Positions 1-5,458 of a stretch of DNA of 8,902 nt are shown here, one piece after another. Below the pieces are notes generated by a model. It worked only from the letters and a program-made list of their open reading frames with translations. It ran no database searches and was not told the DNA's origin. The DNA lies in the NCBI GenBank assembly GCA_050694275.1, contig JBOGXF010000190.1, positions 1 to 8,902 on the forward strand. Reading direction: 5' to 3'. Made by a program: the position numbers and the translations under genes. Numbering within the stretch: the first letter of the stretch is position 1; each line of letters starts with the position of its first letter. This stretch comes from JBOGXF01 sp050694275 (GTDB lineage Bacteria; Actinomycetota; CADDZG01; WHSQ01).

Positions 1-188
1 AGCTCGTGACGTAGAGGAACTTGCCGACGACCTTGGCCCCCGTCGCGGTGCCGACCTGGAAGGGGACGTAACCCACGTATTCGACGTTGTCGGACGCGAA
101 GCCCCCGGCGGTGGGGCCGGCTCCGGCCGGCTGCAGGCCGGCGAGAGCGAGAGCAAGCACGGCGAGCACTGAACCCAGCTTCTTCATG
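1..188 (-). CDS. Secreted protein, N-terminal part (probably LVIVD-type beta-propeller); cut by window edge
   Basis: 62 residues are visible; the rest lies outside the window. Translation from ATG at 188 begins MKKLGSVLAVLALALAG, a clear signal peptide with a Lys-Lys n-region, an Ala/Leu core and a likely cleavage near PAGA-G (about residue 24). The mature start contains NVEYVGYVPFQVGTATGAKV followed by VGKFLYVTS. This resembles the first blade of actinobacterial secreted LVIVD-repeat proteins, which are thought to form cell-surface or periplasmic beta-propellers; that family assignment is from memory of the motif and is tentative. The start is supported by AGGGAGG six bases upstream of the ATG. 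The gene is downstream of the CADD-like gene on the same strand, separated by 118 bp in which I see no clear terminator or promoter. Function unknown. Confidence 0.6.
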
Positions 189-306
189 GCAGCCTCCCTT
201 GGTCGCTCCCTCAGGATTCGCCACAAATCGGACATGTCCTCGCCGACCACTCGATTGGAAGAAACAGAACCGGGTCGGGATGCCGCGGCTGCCCTGAGCG
301 GCGGCC

Positions 307-972
307 CTATATCGCTCGGACGCGCGCGACCCCGTCGAGGAGCGTCCACACCGAGCCCGCTCCGGCCTCGGCCCCCGCGCGCGCCTGGACTTCGGCATCG
401 TCGTCCGTCGCAACCGACTCGATCGCCCGGGCGAGCCCGGCCGAGTGCTCGACGTCGAGTTGCCCGTGAAGCTCGAAGTAACGCGTCGCGGACCCGTCGA
501 TTCCGTAGTGATCCCGGAGCCCCTGGATCTTGGTCGCAGCTACCGCCGGGGTCTGGGACTCGTAGCCGTAGAGCATCCCGAGGGCGTAGGGAACGCTGCC
601 GTCACGGGTTCCTCGTCGAAACGCGTCCACACATCCAGTGGTCTCGGGCTCCTCCGTGGTGCCCCGCAGGTCGGCTTCCTCGACCCCGAGGGCGCGCGCG
701 AACTCGATCCACAAGCCGGCGTGGTCGTCCTCGACCTCGTCCCGGAGGTTGGCCTCGACGATGTCGCGCCCGGTCGGCTCGTCGAAGCGCTCGACCAGCG
801 CCTCGAGATAGGTGGGAAAGGCCTCGACCTGACGCCAGTACTGGGTCGCATAGAAGCCGAGGTCGTCGCGCGTCAGGGTTCCCGCAGTCCACGCCCGGTA
901 GAAGGGGTGCTGCAGCAGGGACCGAGCGGCCACCGCAGCATCGAGATCGTGGACCAGAACGCTCTTGGACAT
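307..972 (-). CDS. CADD-family heme-oxygenase-like diiron protein (predicted p-aminobenzoate synthase)
   Basis: 221 residues, the usual length for the CADD branch of the TenA/THI-4/PqqC fold. Seen: HPFYRAW (22-28), DEVEDDHAGLW (78-88), YGYESQ (135-140), K148 and H169-x3-D173-x2-H176. Recalled from Chlamydia trachomatis CADD: metal ligands E81, H88, E142, H174, D178 and H181, and the self-sacrificed Y27 (with Y141 and K152) used to make p-aminobenzoate for folate. The window protein has H84, E138, H169, D173 and H176 plus Y25, Y137 and K148 at matching places; E79 probably replaces E81, with a two-residue shorter loop before H84. The likely role is cytosolic p-aminobenzoate formation by an Fe or Fe/Mn centre. 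I chose ATG 972 rather than the in-frame start at 1017 because GGGAGG lies five bases before it and the family N-terminus fits. It is 106 bp downstream of the HD-GYP gene and probably has its own promoter. Another HDO oxygenase activity is possible. Confidence 0.82.
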   Translation of the reverse strand: MSKSVLVHDLDAAVAARSLLQHPFYRAWTAGTLTRDDLGFYATQYWRQVEAFPTYLEALVERFDEPTGRDIVEANLRDEVEDDHAGLWIEFARALGVEEADLRGTTEEPETTGCVDAFRRGTRDGSVPYALGMLYGYESQTPAVAATKIQGLRDHYGIDGSATRYFELHGQLDVEHSAGLARAIESVATDDDAEVQARAGAEAGAGSVWTLLDGVARVRAI

Positions 973-1033
973 GGTGCCTCCCGCGTAGTCGGCTGGTGAG
1001 CCGAGTCTAATCAGCAATCGGCTGCGAGATGCG

Positions 1034-1071
1034 GAGGCGTCTACCTCGGGCTCAGCGCGAGCGCACGCCTC
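1034..1071 (-). terminator. Weak inverted repeat after the HD-GYP gene
   Basis: Seven-base arms GAGGCGT (1034-1040) and ACGCCTC (1065-1071) are separated by 24 bases, eight bases beyond the HD-GYP stop codon. There is no T-tract on the minus strand after it. It may end HD-GYP transcription, but the loop is long and chance is a real alternative. Confidence 0.22.
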
Positions 1072-1078
1072 TGTGCGG

Positions 1079-2209
1079 TTAGCGGGCAGGTCGCTGGCGA
1101 TCCTCCTCGTCCTTCACCCGCAGCACCGCGTCGAGATTGTCCAAGAAGAGGTCGAGCAAGTCGGGTTCGAAGTTCGTTCCCCTGCCGTCTTTCATGATGC
1201 GCACCGCGTCCGGCAGGTTGAAGGCCTTGCGGTAGATGCGATCCGTGGTCAGTGCGTTGAAAACGTCGGCGATCGCGGCCACTCTTCCTTCCACGGGGAT
1301 GTCGTCGCCCGCGAGTCCTTCAGGATAGCCGGAGCCGTCGAACCGCTCGTGGTGGCTCACTGCGATCACGGCGGCCAGCTGCAGCAGCTCGGATTTCGAT
1401 CCCGCGAGAATCCGGTGGCCGATCATCGTGTGCGTCTTGATGATGTCGAATTCCTCCGGGGTGAGCCTTCTCGGCTTCAGCAGAATGGCGTCGGGGATCC
1501 CGATCTTCCCCACGTCGTGCGTCGCGCTGGCGAGCCGCATCAGCTCTCTGCGCTGGGCGTCCCATCCGAGCTTCTCGGCGAGGAGGTCGCAGTAGTGGCT
1601 CATCCGTCGGATGTGTGCCGCCGTCTCGTCGTCGCGGAACCCCACAGCGATCGACAGGCGACGGATCGTTTCTTCCCTCGAAGCCCGCAGCTCATTGTTG
1701 GCGATCTCCAACTGGCCGAGGGCCGTCCAAAACTCGCCCGTCGCGCTTTTGACCGACTGCTGGAGCTGCTCGCGACGGGCACGGCTCTCGAGCTCGAGAC
1801 GGCGCTGCCGCAAGGCGCTGATGACACTGATAAGGATCTCGTTGGGTTCGAAGGGCTTTATGACGTAGCCGTACGCCCCCACGTCGATCGCCTTCTCTGC
1901 GAGATCCCTGTCGTCCACGGCCGTCACCATGATCGTGGCCGTCTCGGGATGCCGCTCCGCGATGTAGCCGATCAGATCCATCCCCGATTGCCTGGGCATG
2001 TTCATGTCCGTGAGCACCAGCGAGATGGGCAACCGTTGAAGGACGGCCTTTGCTTCGAGCGCGCCGGCTGCTGTCTCACACGCATATCCACTGCGTCTAA
2101 GGATCAGGGCAAGAGTCGCCCGGACGGCCTCGTTGTCGTCGACGACGAGCAGCCGGGGGTTCGGGTCTGGATGCTTAGCCCCCTCGCGCGAGGGTGCAAT
2201 CACATCCAT
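1079..2209 (-). CDS. Response regulator, REC-HD-GYP (predicted c-di-GMP phosphodiesterase)
   Basis: 376 residues, cytosolic. An N-terminal receiver domain (about 18-135) shows all key residues: acidic pair D24 D25, phospho-acceptor D68 in LTDMNMP, T96 and K118 in KPF. A charged helical linker (about 135-180) follows. The HD-GYP domain (about 181-360) has E195 and H199 (DETAAH), H231 D232 in HDVGKIGIP, H260, H286 H287 in HHERFDGSGYP (286-296) and a downstream GRVAAIADVFNALTTDR segment. All metal-binding signatures appear intact, so degradation of c-di-GMP (to pGpG or GMP) under phosphorylation control is predicted from the family. No Shine-Dalgarno precedes ATG 2209, and it lies 36 bp after the kinase-like gene, so translation probably depends on that operon partner. 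No cognate full histidine kinase is visible. A perfect 14-bp palindrome (2181-2194) lies in its 5' coding end. Confidence 0.93.
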   Translation of the reverse strand: MDVIAPSREGAKHPDPNPRLLVVDDNEAVRATLALILRRSGYACETAAGALEAKAVLQRLPISLVLTDMNMPRQSGMDLIGYIAERHPETATIMVTAVDDRDLAEKAIDVGAYGYVIKPFEPNEILISVISALRQRRLELESRARREQLQQSVKSATGEFWTALGQLEIANNELRASREETIRRLSIAVGFRDDETAAHIRRMSHYCDLLAEKLGWDAQRRELMRLASATHDVGKIGIPDAILLKPRRLTPEEFDIIKTHTMIGHRILAGSKSELLQLAAVIAVSHHERFDGSGYPEGLAGDDIPVEGRVAAIADVFNALTTDRIYRKAFNLPDAVRIMKDGRGTNFEPDLLDLFLDNLDAVLRVKDEEDRQRPAR

Positions 2210-2245
2210 GCGGGTGGCAGGTCTGGGACGGAACGGGAGTCGGGT

Positions 2246-2599
2246 CTACAGGGCGCGGACATGTCGCGAGTCTGTGCCGCCCTTGGTTTCGTAGACGGTG
2301 GCCAGCCTGCGGGTTGCCGTTCGCGCGATCGACAACAGGGCCGCGCGTTCGGGCTCGTCGATCTCACCCCACCGCTCGTCGAGGACGTACAGCGAACCAG
2401 TCAGGGCCTGAAGCTCCTCGCGCATCCCGTGTGACATCTTCTCGTCGGCCGAGACGCGTCGCACCATCTCCTGCGTGCGCTCTCGGGCGCGATTCAAGAG
2501 CTCTGCTCTGATCGGATCGGCCAAGGCCTCTTCCCGCTCCTGGACGGTCGCGACGGAACCCAAGATCACCGTCAGCTCATCCGACCAATCCCTGGCCAC
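2246..2599 (-). CDS. Tandem DHp-like (HisKA) helical-hairpin protein without ATPase domain
   Basis: 117 residues from GTG 2599, predicted all-helical and cytosolic. I chose this start over an upstream GTG at 2632 because GGAGG sits five bases before it (2605-2609) and nothing comparable precedes 2632. Residues 8-49 and 62-103 align without gaps at an offset of 54, with 14 identities in 42 (including G14/G68, S15/S69, E21-R22/E75-R76, P29/P83, L34-L35/L88-L89, A38-R39/A92-R93, T42/T96). Copy 1 (RDWSDELTVILG, from residue 3) resembles the HDFNNLLTVILG box of histidine kinases with His changed to Arg. Copy 2 (SHGMREELQALTG, from residue 56) keeps a His (H57) where the phospho-His of SHELRTPL boxes lies. 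Inference: the two hairpins fold into one four-helix bundle like a monomeric DHp dimer, able to act as a phosphotransfer or kinase-antagonist protein. The REC-HD-GYP gene lies directly downstream and is the obvious partner. I do not recognise a named family. Confidence 0.72.
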   Translation of the reverse strand: MARDWSDELTVILGSVATVQEREEALADPIRAELLNRARERTQEMVRRVSADEKMSHGMREELQALTGSLYVLDERWGEIDEPERAALLSIARTATRRLATVYETKGGTDSRHVRAL

Positions 2600-2622
2600 C
2601 GGGACCTCCGCGCAGATCGTGG

Positions 2623-2653
2623 TAGTTAACACCGCTATTAACTATTCATTATC
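2623..2653 (-). promoter_or_regulatory. Putative promoter -10 and inverted-repeat operator of the kinase-like gene
   Basis: On the plus strand TAGTTAA (2623-2629) and TTAACTA (2638-2644) form a perfect 7-base inverted repeat with an 8-base spacer. On the minus strand, GATAAT (2648-2653) lies just upstream and resembles a -10 box; no convincing -35 was found. Transcription from it would begin inside the inverted repeat, about 40 bases before GTG 2599. The position suits a repressor site. The half-site AGTTA recurs at the other two start regions of this spacer. Prediction only. Confidence 0.42.
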
Positions 2654-2692
2654 CTACGGCACGTTCGGTCCGTGGGACGAGCTCACGGGCCA

Positions 2693-2727
2693 GGGCCCCA
2701 GCGGGGAGAGTTTCCCCGCTGGGGCCC
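2693..2727 (-). terminator. Perfect 15-bp GC hairpin after the mini-gene (terminator or attenuator)
   Basis: Arms GGGCCCCAGCGGGGA (2693-2707) and TCCCCGCTGGGGCCC (2713-2727) pair perfectly around a 5-base loop. It begins 15 bases after the stop of the 33-residue mini-gene on the minus strand and lies about 40 bases before the predicted -10 of the kinase-like gene. There is no T-tract on either side, which is common for hairpins in high-GC actinobacteria but leaves true termination unproven. It could set the ratio between a short mini-gene transcript and readthrough into the downstream genes. It is palindromic, so orientation is assigned from position. Confidence 0.6.
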
Positions 2728-2742
2728 ACGCAGCAGCGAGCC

Positions 2743-2844
2743 CTAGTCGTGCGGCCAGCCAAGGATCGGCCAGTTTGCGCTGGCCGTGGCCCACAGCGCA
2801 GCAAGCGTGGCGGCAAACACCCACAGCCTTCGAAGAAGTGCCAC
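2743..2844 (-). CDS. 33-residue exported propeptide (candidate RRNPP-type signalling peptide)
   Basis: Short ORF read directly from the minus strand: GTG start at 2844, TAG at 2743-2745. N-region MALLRR carries two Arg; a hydrophobic core rich in Ala, Leu and Trp spans about residues 7-19; A21-S22-A23 is a classic AxA signal-peptidase I site. Cleavage there would release the 10-residue peptide NWPILGWPHD, with two Trp-Pro pairs. The start is decided by a Shine-Dalgarno matching the 16S rRNA tail over 15 bases, and a perfect hairpin follows the stop. Convergent evidence (RBS, signal peptide, hairpin) makes a real gene likely despite its size. It is divergent from the HTH-TPR regulator at 2995, the layout of RRNPP receptor-propeptide pairs (Phr, PapR, NprX, SHP). 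Inference: it is secreted and processed, then re-imported to bind that receptor; no importer is in the window. Alternatives are a small membrane toxin or an uncleaved signal-anchor peptide. Confidence 0.72.
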   Translation of the reverse strand: MALLRRLWVFAATLAALWATASANWPILGWPHD

Positions 2845-2846
2845 CC

Positions 2847-2861
2847 GGATCACCTCCTTTC
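2847..2861 (-). promoter_or_regulatory. Extended Shine-Dalgarno of the mini-gene
   Basis: The plus strand reads GGATCACCTCCTTTC, identical to the 3' end of bacterial 16S rRNA. The mini-gene mRNA therefore carries GAAAGGAGGTGATCC, a near-maximal anti-SD match, with eight bases between GGAGG and GTG 2844. This predicts very strong translation initiation of the short peptide. Flanking bases do not match 16S rRNA, so it is not an rRNA fragment. Confidence 0.85.
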
Positions 2862-2887
2862 GTCGGGAGAGAGTCCTTAACGACCCC

Positions 2888-2916
2888 AGTATTTAGGAGT
2901 TACGGGTGGAGTTACC
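2888..2916 (-). promoter_or_regulatory. Putative mini-gene promoter with direct-repeat operator
   Basis: The plus strand carries GGAGTTAC twice (2896-2903 and 2908-2915), 12 bases apart; on the minus strand this is GTAACTCC-ACCC-GTAACTCC. A weak -10-like AATACT (RC of 2888-2893) lies 16 bases after the first GTAACT, so one repeat would occupy the -35 position and the other the spacer. This is typical of a site where a regulator acts directly on polymerase binding. Transcription would start about 40 bases before the mini-gene GTG. No experimental support. Confidence 0.4.
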
Positions 2917-2959
2917 AATGCCACTTCAAGCGACCCCGAGCGCCGAATGAGAGGCGCCG

Positions 2960-2995
2960 GTAACTGGAAATGAGTAGGCGTTAACATTCGAGTTA
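2960..2995 (+). promoter_or_regulatory. Putative promoter and half-sites of the HTH-TPR regulator; possibly leaderless
   Basis: GTAACT (2960-2965), a 17-base spacer and AACATT (2983-2988) give a promoter-like layout that reuses the same GTAACT element seen before the mini-gene. AGTTA (2991-2995) overlaps the ATG of the regulator. If AACATT is the -10 box, transcription would begin almost at the ATG, giving a leaderless message; this agrees with the absence of a Shine-Dalgarno. Site overlap suggests autoregulation. Prediction only. Confidence 0.35.
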
Positions 2996-4296
2996 TGAGC
3001 GGGAGGGTGGGCCCGGCTGAGCTCGGCAAAAGAGTGCGCAAGCTGCGGATTTCCAACGGCCTGACGCAGAAAGAGCTGGCAAGCCCCCGCTACACGGCGG
3101 CTTACGTCAGCACGATCGAGGCGGGAAAACGCACTCCCTCCCGGAACGCTCTTCAGCACTTCGCCCGCAAGCTCGGCGTCGATCCCGAGCAGATCGAGTC
3201 AGGACGCCCCCCAGACATACTGGCTCGCCTACAACTCCGCCTGCACGAGGCGCGACGAGCGCTGTCCCAAGGAGCTGAGGACGAGGCAGCCGATGCCTTC
3301 AGGGTAGTTGTGCGACTGGCAGGCCGCTACCGGCTCCCTCGAATTCAGGCAAGAGCTGAGGAAGGTATGGGCCGCACTGCTCAATGGAGTGGAAATCAGG
3401 AGGAAGCTTTTCAACATTTCCAGAAGGCCAATGCCTTACTTGAGCCTGACCCAGCACATTTACGGGCGGACGCCGTCGCCGGAATGGCGCGCTCCATCCA
3501 GATGATGGGCGACGTCCGTTACGCGATCCACATGCTCGAGACCTACTTGATGCTTCTCGAGAGGGAGACCCTGCAGGATCCGGTTGCGCTAATGCGCATC
3601 TACTCGTCTCTGGTCTGGCCTTACTCGGAGGTTGGCCTGTACGACAAGGCCGCTCAGGTGGCCAACGAGGCTCTCCGTCTCGTTCCACGGGTCGACGACG
3701 CCGAACAGATCGCAAACATGCACATCAACGTCGCACGAGAGCTCTTGCGCCAGGCTCGATGGGACGATGCCCTCGAATCGCTGAGGCGAGCGGAAGATAT
3801 CTATCGTTCACTCCATTGGGAGGTCGATGTCGCCCGAGCACAGCTCGCGCGCGGCATAGTGCTTGCCGATCGCGGTGATTTCGCCGCGGCACGGGATGAG
3901 CTCCTTCCCGCTCTCGATATCTTTCGTGCAGCTTCGGCCGGTCTGCATGAGGCGAGAGCGCTCAACGAGCTTGCTCGAGTTGAACGCGAGTTGGGCAGCA
4001 ATGATGAAGCAGAGCGTCTCCTACTCGACGCGGTATCAATCCTTCGAGATGTTGACGTCGCGGAGTTGGCACTCGCGCATCGGCAGCTCGGCCTCTGCTA
4101 CGTCGATACGAAACCGGAGCTGGCGGAGAAGAACTTCCGGCTCGCGATTGATCTCTATCGCCGCGCCGAGGAGCCTTTGCAGGTGGCCAACACCTACCGG
4201 GACCTCGGGGATCTGCTGTCCGATCAGGGCGACGTCGACGCATGTCGGGCCGCCTATCGTGAGGGTTTGGTCGCGTTGGGGGACGCGTCTCGCTAA
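2995..4296 (+). CDS. XRE-family HTH-TPR regulator (candidate RRNPP-like peptide receptor)
   Basis: 433 residues, cytosolic. An XRE helix-turn-helix occupies about 10-70, with the recognisable run LTQKELASPRYTAAYVSTIE (23-42) and GKRTPS (44-49). The rest (about 75-430) is a chain of roughly nine TPR-like helical pairs, for example QARWDDALESLRRAEDIYRS and GDFAAARDELLPALDIFRAA. HTH plus C-terminal TPR in this length range is the architecture of RRNPP peptide receptors (NprR, PlcR, PrgX, Rgg), although actinobacterial members of this HTH-TPR class are mostly uncharacterised. It is the only gene on this strand in the region apart from a small membrane protein and diverges from the 33-residue propeptide gene; AGTTA half-sites surround its start. 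No Shine-Dalgarno precedes ATG 2995. Its middle (about 3330-3470) looks less GC-rich than the flanking genes. It ends 24 bp before the convergent fdhD stop. Alternative: a TPR regulator sensing a protein or no peptide at all. Confidence 0.9.
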   Translation: MSGRVGPAELGKRVRKLRISNGLTQKELASPRYTAAYVSTIEAGKRTPSRNALQHFARKLGVDPEQIESGRPPDILARLQLRLHEARRALSQGAEDEAADAFRVVVRLAGRYRLPRIQARAEEGMGRTAQWSGNQEEAFQHFQKANALLEPDPAHLRADAVAGMARSIQMMGDVRYAIHMLETYLMLLERETLQDPVALMRIYSSLVWPYSEVGLYDKAAQVANEALRLVPRVDDAEQIANMHINVARELLRQARWDDALESLRRAEDIYRSLHWEVDVARAQLARGIVLADRGDFAAARDELLPALDIFRAASAGLHEARALNELARVERELGSNDEAERLLLDAVSILRDVDVAELALAHRQLGLCYVDTKPELAEKNFRLAIDLYRRAEEPLQVANTYRDLGDLLSDQGDVDACRAAYREGLVALGDASR

Positions 4297-4320
4297 AGGT
4301 CAGGCGACGTTGGGCTCGTG

Positions 4321-5178
4321 CTAGGTGACCGGGACCGACGTCCGGATTCGTTGGTGTCCGGAGTAGACGTTGAAGCGCTCCCCGCGCAGAAAGCCGATCA
4401 GCGTCATACCGAACTCCTCCGCAAGCGCCACCGCCAGGCTGCTTGGAGCCGAAACCGCGCACACGATCGGAACCGCCGCCGCCAGACACTTCTGCATGAT
4501 CTCGAAGCTGGAGCGTCCGCTCACCATCACGATCCGATCGTGCAGCGGCAGCATCCCTTGAAGCATCGCCCAGCCGATCAGCTTGTCGACAGCGTTGTGC
4601 CGGCCGACGTCCTCACGCACCGCGATCAGCTCGCCATGGGGATCGAACAGGCCCGCGGCGTGCAGCCCCCCGGTGGACTCGAAGATCCCCTGCGCCTCTC
4701 GCAGCCGGTCGGGCAGACCGTAGATGACCTCGGCCGCGACCTCGGGCCCGGGCGGAACCGAGGGACATCCCCTGATCTGAAGTGCCTCGAGGCTCGCCTT
4801 GCCGCAGACCCCGCACGCGCTCGTCGTATAGAAGTGGCGCTCGAGCGGACGCAGATCGACTTCGGTTGACGGATCGAGCTCGACGTTGACGATGTTGAAC
4901 TGCTGTTCGGCGTCGATATCGGGATCGGTGCAGTAGCTCATCCGGCGGATCTGCTTGGGGCCCGTCACCACGCCCTCGCCGAACAGGAATCCGGCGGCGA
5001 GCTCGAAGTCGGCTCCGGGGGTCCGCATAGTCACCGCGACCGTGCGCCTCTCGGCTCCCGCAACCAGCCTGATCTCGAGCGGCTCCTCGGTCGCGAGGTG
5101 ATCCGACCGGGCGCGCTCCTCGCCGTTCTCGACGACTCGGATCTTTGTCCGAGTGCGACTCGGGGGCCGAAGATCCAT
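4321..5178 (-). CDS. fdhD: FdhD, sulfur carrier for formate dehydrogenase molybdenum cofactor
   Basis: 285 residues from ATG 5178, within the family's normal length. Known role: FdhD receives sulfur from a cysteine desulfurase and transfers it to the bis-molybdopterin guanine dinucleotide cofactor, which is essential for formate dehydrogenase activity; cytosolic. Seen: TEEPLEIRL near the N-terminus, the sulfur-transfer cysteines C122 and C125 in SACGVCGK, TGGLHAAG (169-176), EDVGRHNAVDK (189-199) and SGRSSFE (220-226). I prefer ATG 5178 because GGGTGAGG ends six bases before it; an in-frame GTG at 5190 adds four residues but has a poor ribosome site. It follows the DUF6457-like gene after 13 bp and is probably co-transcribed with it. 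Its presence matches the formate dehydrogenase genes to the right. Its stop faces the end of the HTH-TPR regulator gene. Confidence 0.96.
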   Translation of the reverse strand: MDLRPPSRTRTKIRVVENGEERARSDHLATEEPLEIRLVAGAERRTVAVTMRTPGADFELAAGFLFGEGVVTGPKQIRRMSYCTDPDIDAEQQFNIVNVELDPSTEVDLRPLERHFYTTSACGVCGKASLEALQIRGCPSVPPGPEVAAEVIYGLPDRLREAQGIFESTGGLHAAGLFDPHGELIAVREDVGRHNAVDKLIGWAMLQGMLPLHDRIVMVSGRSSFEIMQKCLAAAVPIVCAVSAPSSLAVALAEEFGMTLIGFLRGERFNVYSGHQRIRTSVPVT

Positions 5179-5191
5179 TGCGCGCCTCACC

Positions 5192-5458
5192 CTACTGCGC
5201 CGGCGGCGTGATGGCTTCGGCCGCGGCGAGTGCCTCGGCCAGAGCGGCCGCCTCGTCCACGCCCTGCGCGGCCCTCGCTGCGACGTAGCGTCCCGCCACG
5301 TAGGCGGCGAGGGGAGCGTTCTTCCGCTCGGTCCCGTGGGCGACGATGCGGGCGAGATCGAGGATCGGGTTCTTCGACTCTCGCTGCAGATGCACCGTTG
5401 AGTCGCTTCGACCCAGCCTCTCTTCCAGCGATGCGGCGTACTCTTGAAACCAGTCCAT
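5192..5458 (-). CDS. DUF6457-like small protein
   Basis: 88 residues, Ala-rich and predicted helical, no membrane segment. ATG 5458 starts MDWFQEYAASLEERLG and is preceded by GGGAGGGG at good spacing; upstream codons of the same frame are not credible coding. The run NPILDLARIVAHGTERKNAP (29-48), followed by LAAYVAGRYVA, matches my memory of the DUF6457 domain, which in Actinobacteria occurs alone or fused to MobA-like nucleotidyltransferases of molybdenum cofactor synthesis. The position directly before fdhD, with 13 bp between, supports a part in formate dehydrogenase or cofactor maturation. The biochemical function is unknown. The family name is fairly but not fully certain. Confidence 0.72.
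   Translation of the reverse strand: MDWFQEYAASLEERLGRSDSTVHLQRESKNPILDLARIVAHGTERKNAPLAAYVAGRYVAARAAQGVDEAAALAEALAAAEAITPPAQ

Noticed and set aside
87..1010. 307-residue Arg/Pro-rich open frame on the plus strand
   Set aside because: Low-complexity shadow of the CADD-like gene, whose catalytic residues are conserved on the minus strand.
2181..2194. Perfect 14-bp palindrome CCCTCGCGCGAGGG
   Set aside because: It lies within the first codons of the HD-GYP gene in GC-rich sequence; without a second copy nearby it is probably a chance consequence of composition.
1073..2434. 453-residue open frame on the plus strand
   Set aside because: It lies opposite the REC-HD-GYP and DHp-like genes, has no recognisable motifs and arises from codon bias of the true minus-strand genes.
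2600..2632. Eleven-residue N-terminal extension of the DHp-like gene from GTG 2632
   Set aside because: No ribosome site precedes 2632, the codon lies in the predicted operator, and GGAGG stands five bases before GTG 2599.
2847..2861. Fragment of a 16S rRNA gene 3' end
   Set aside because: Only the terminal 15 bases match; the flanking bases differ from the conserved 16S sequence, and the element is at ideal spacing before a start codon.
2881..2937. Repeated CGACCCC at 2881-2887 and 2931-2937
   Set aside because: Only seven bases, GC-rich, 50 bp apart and not placed consistently relative to any promoter.
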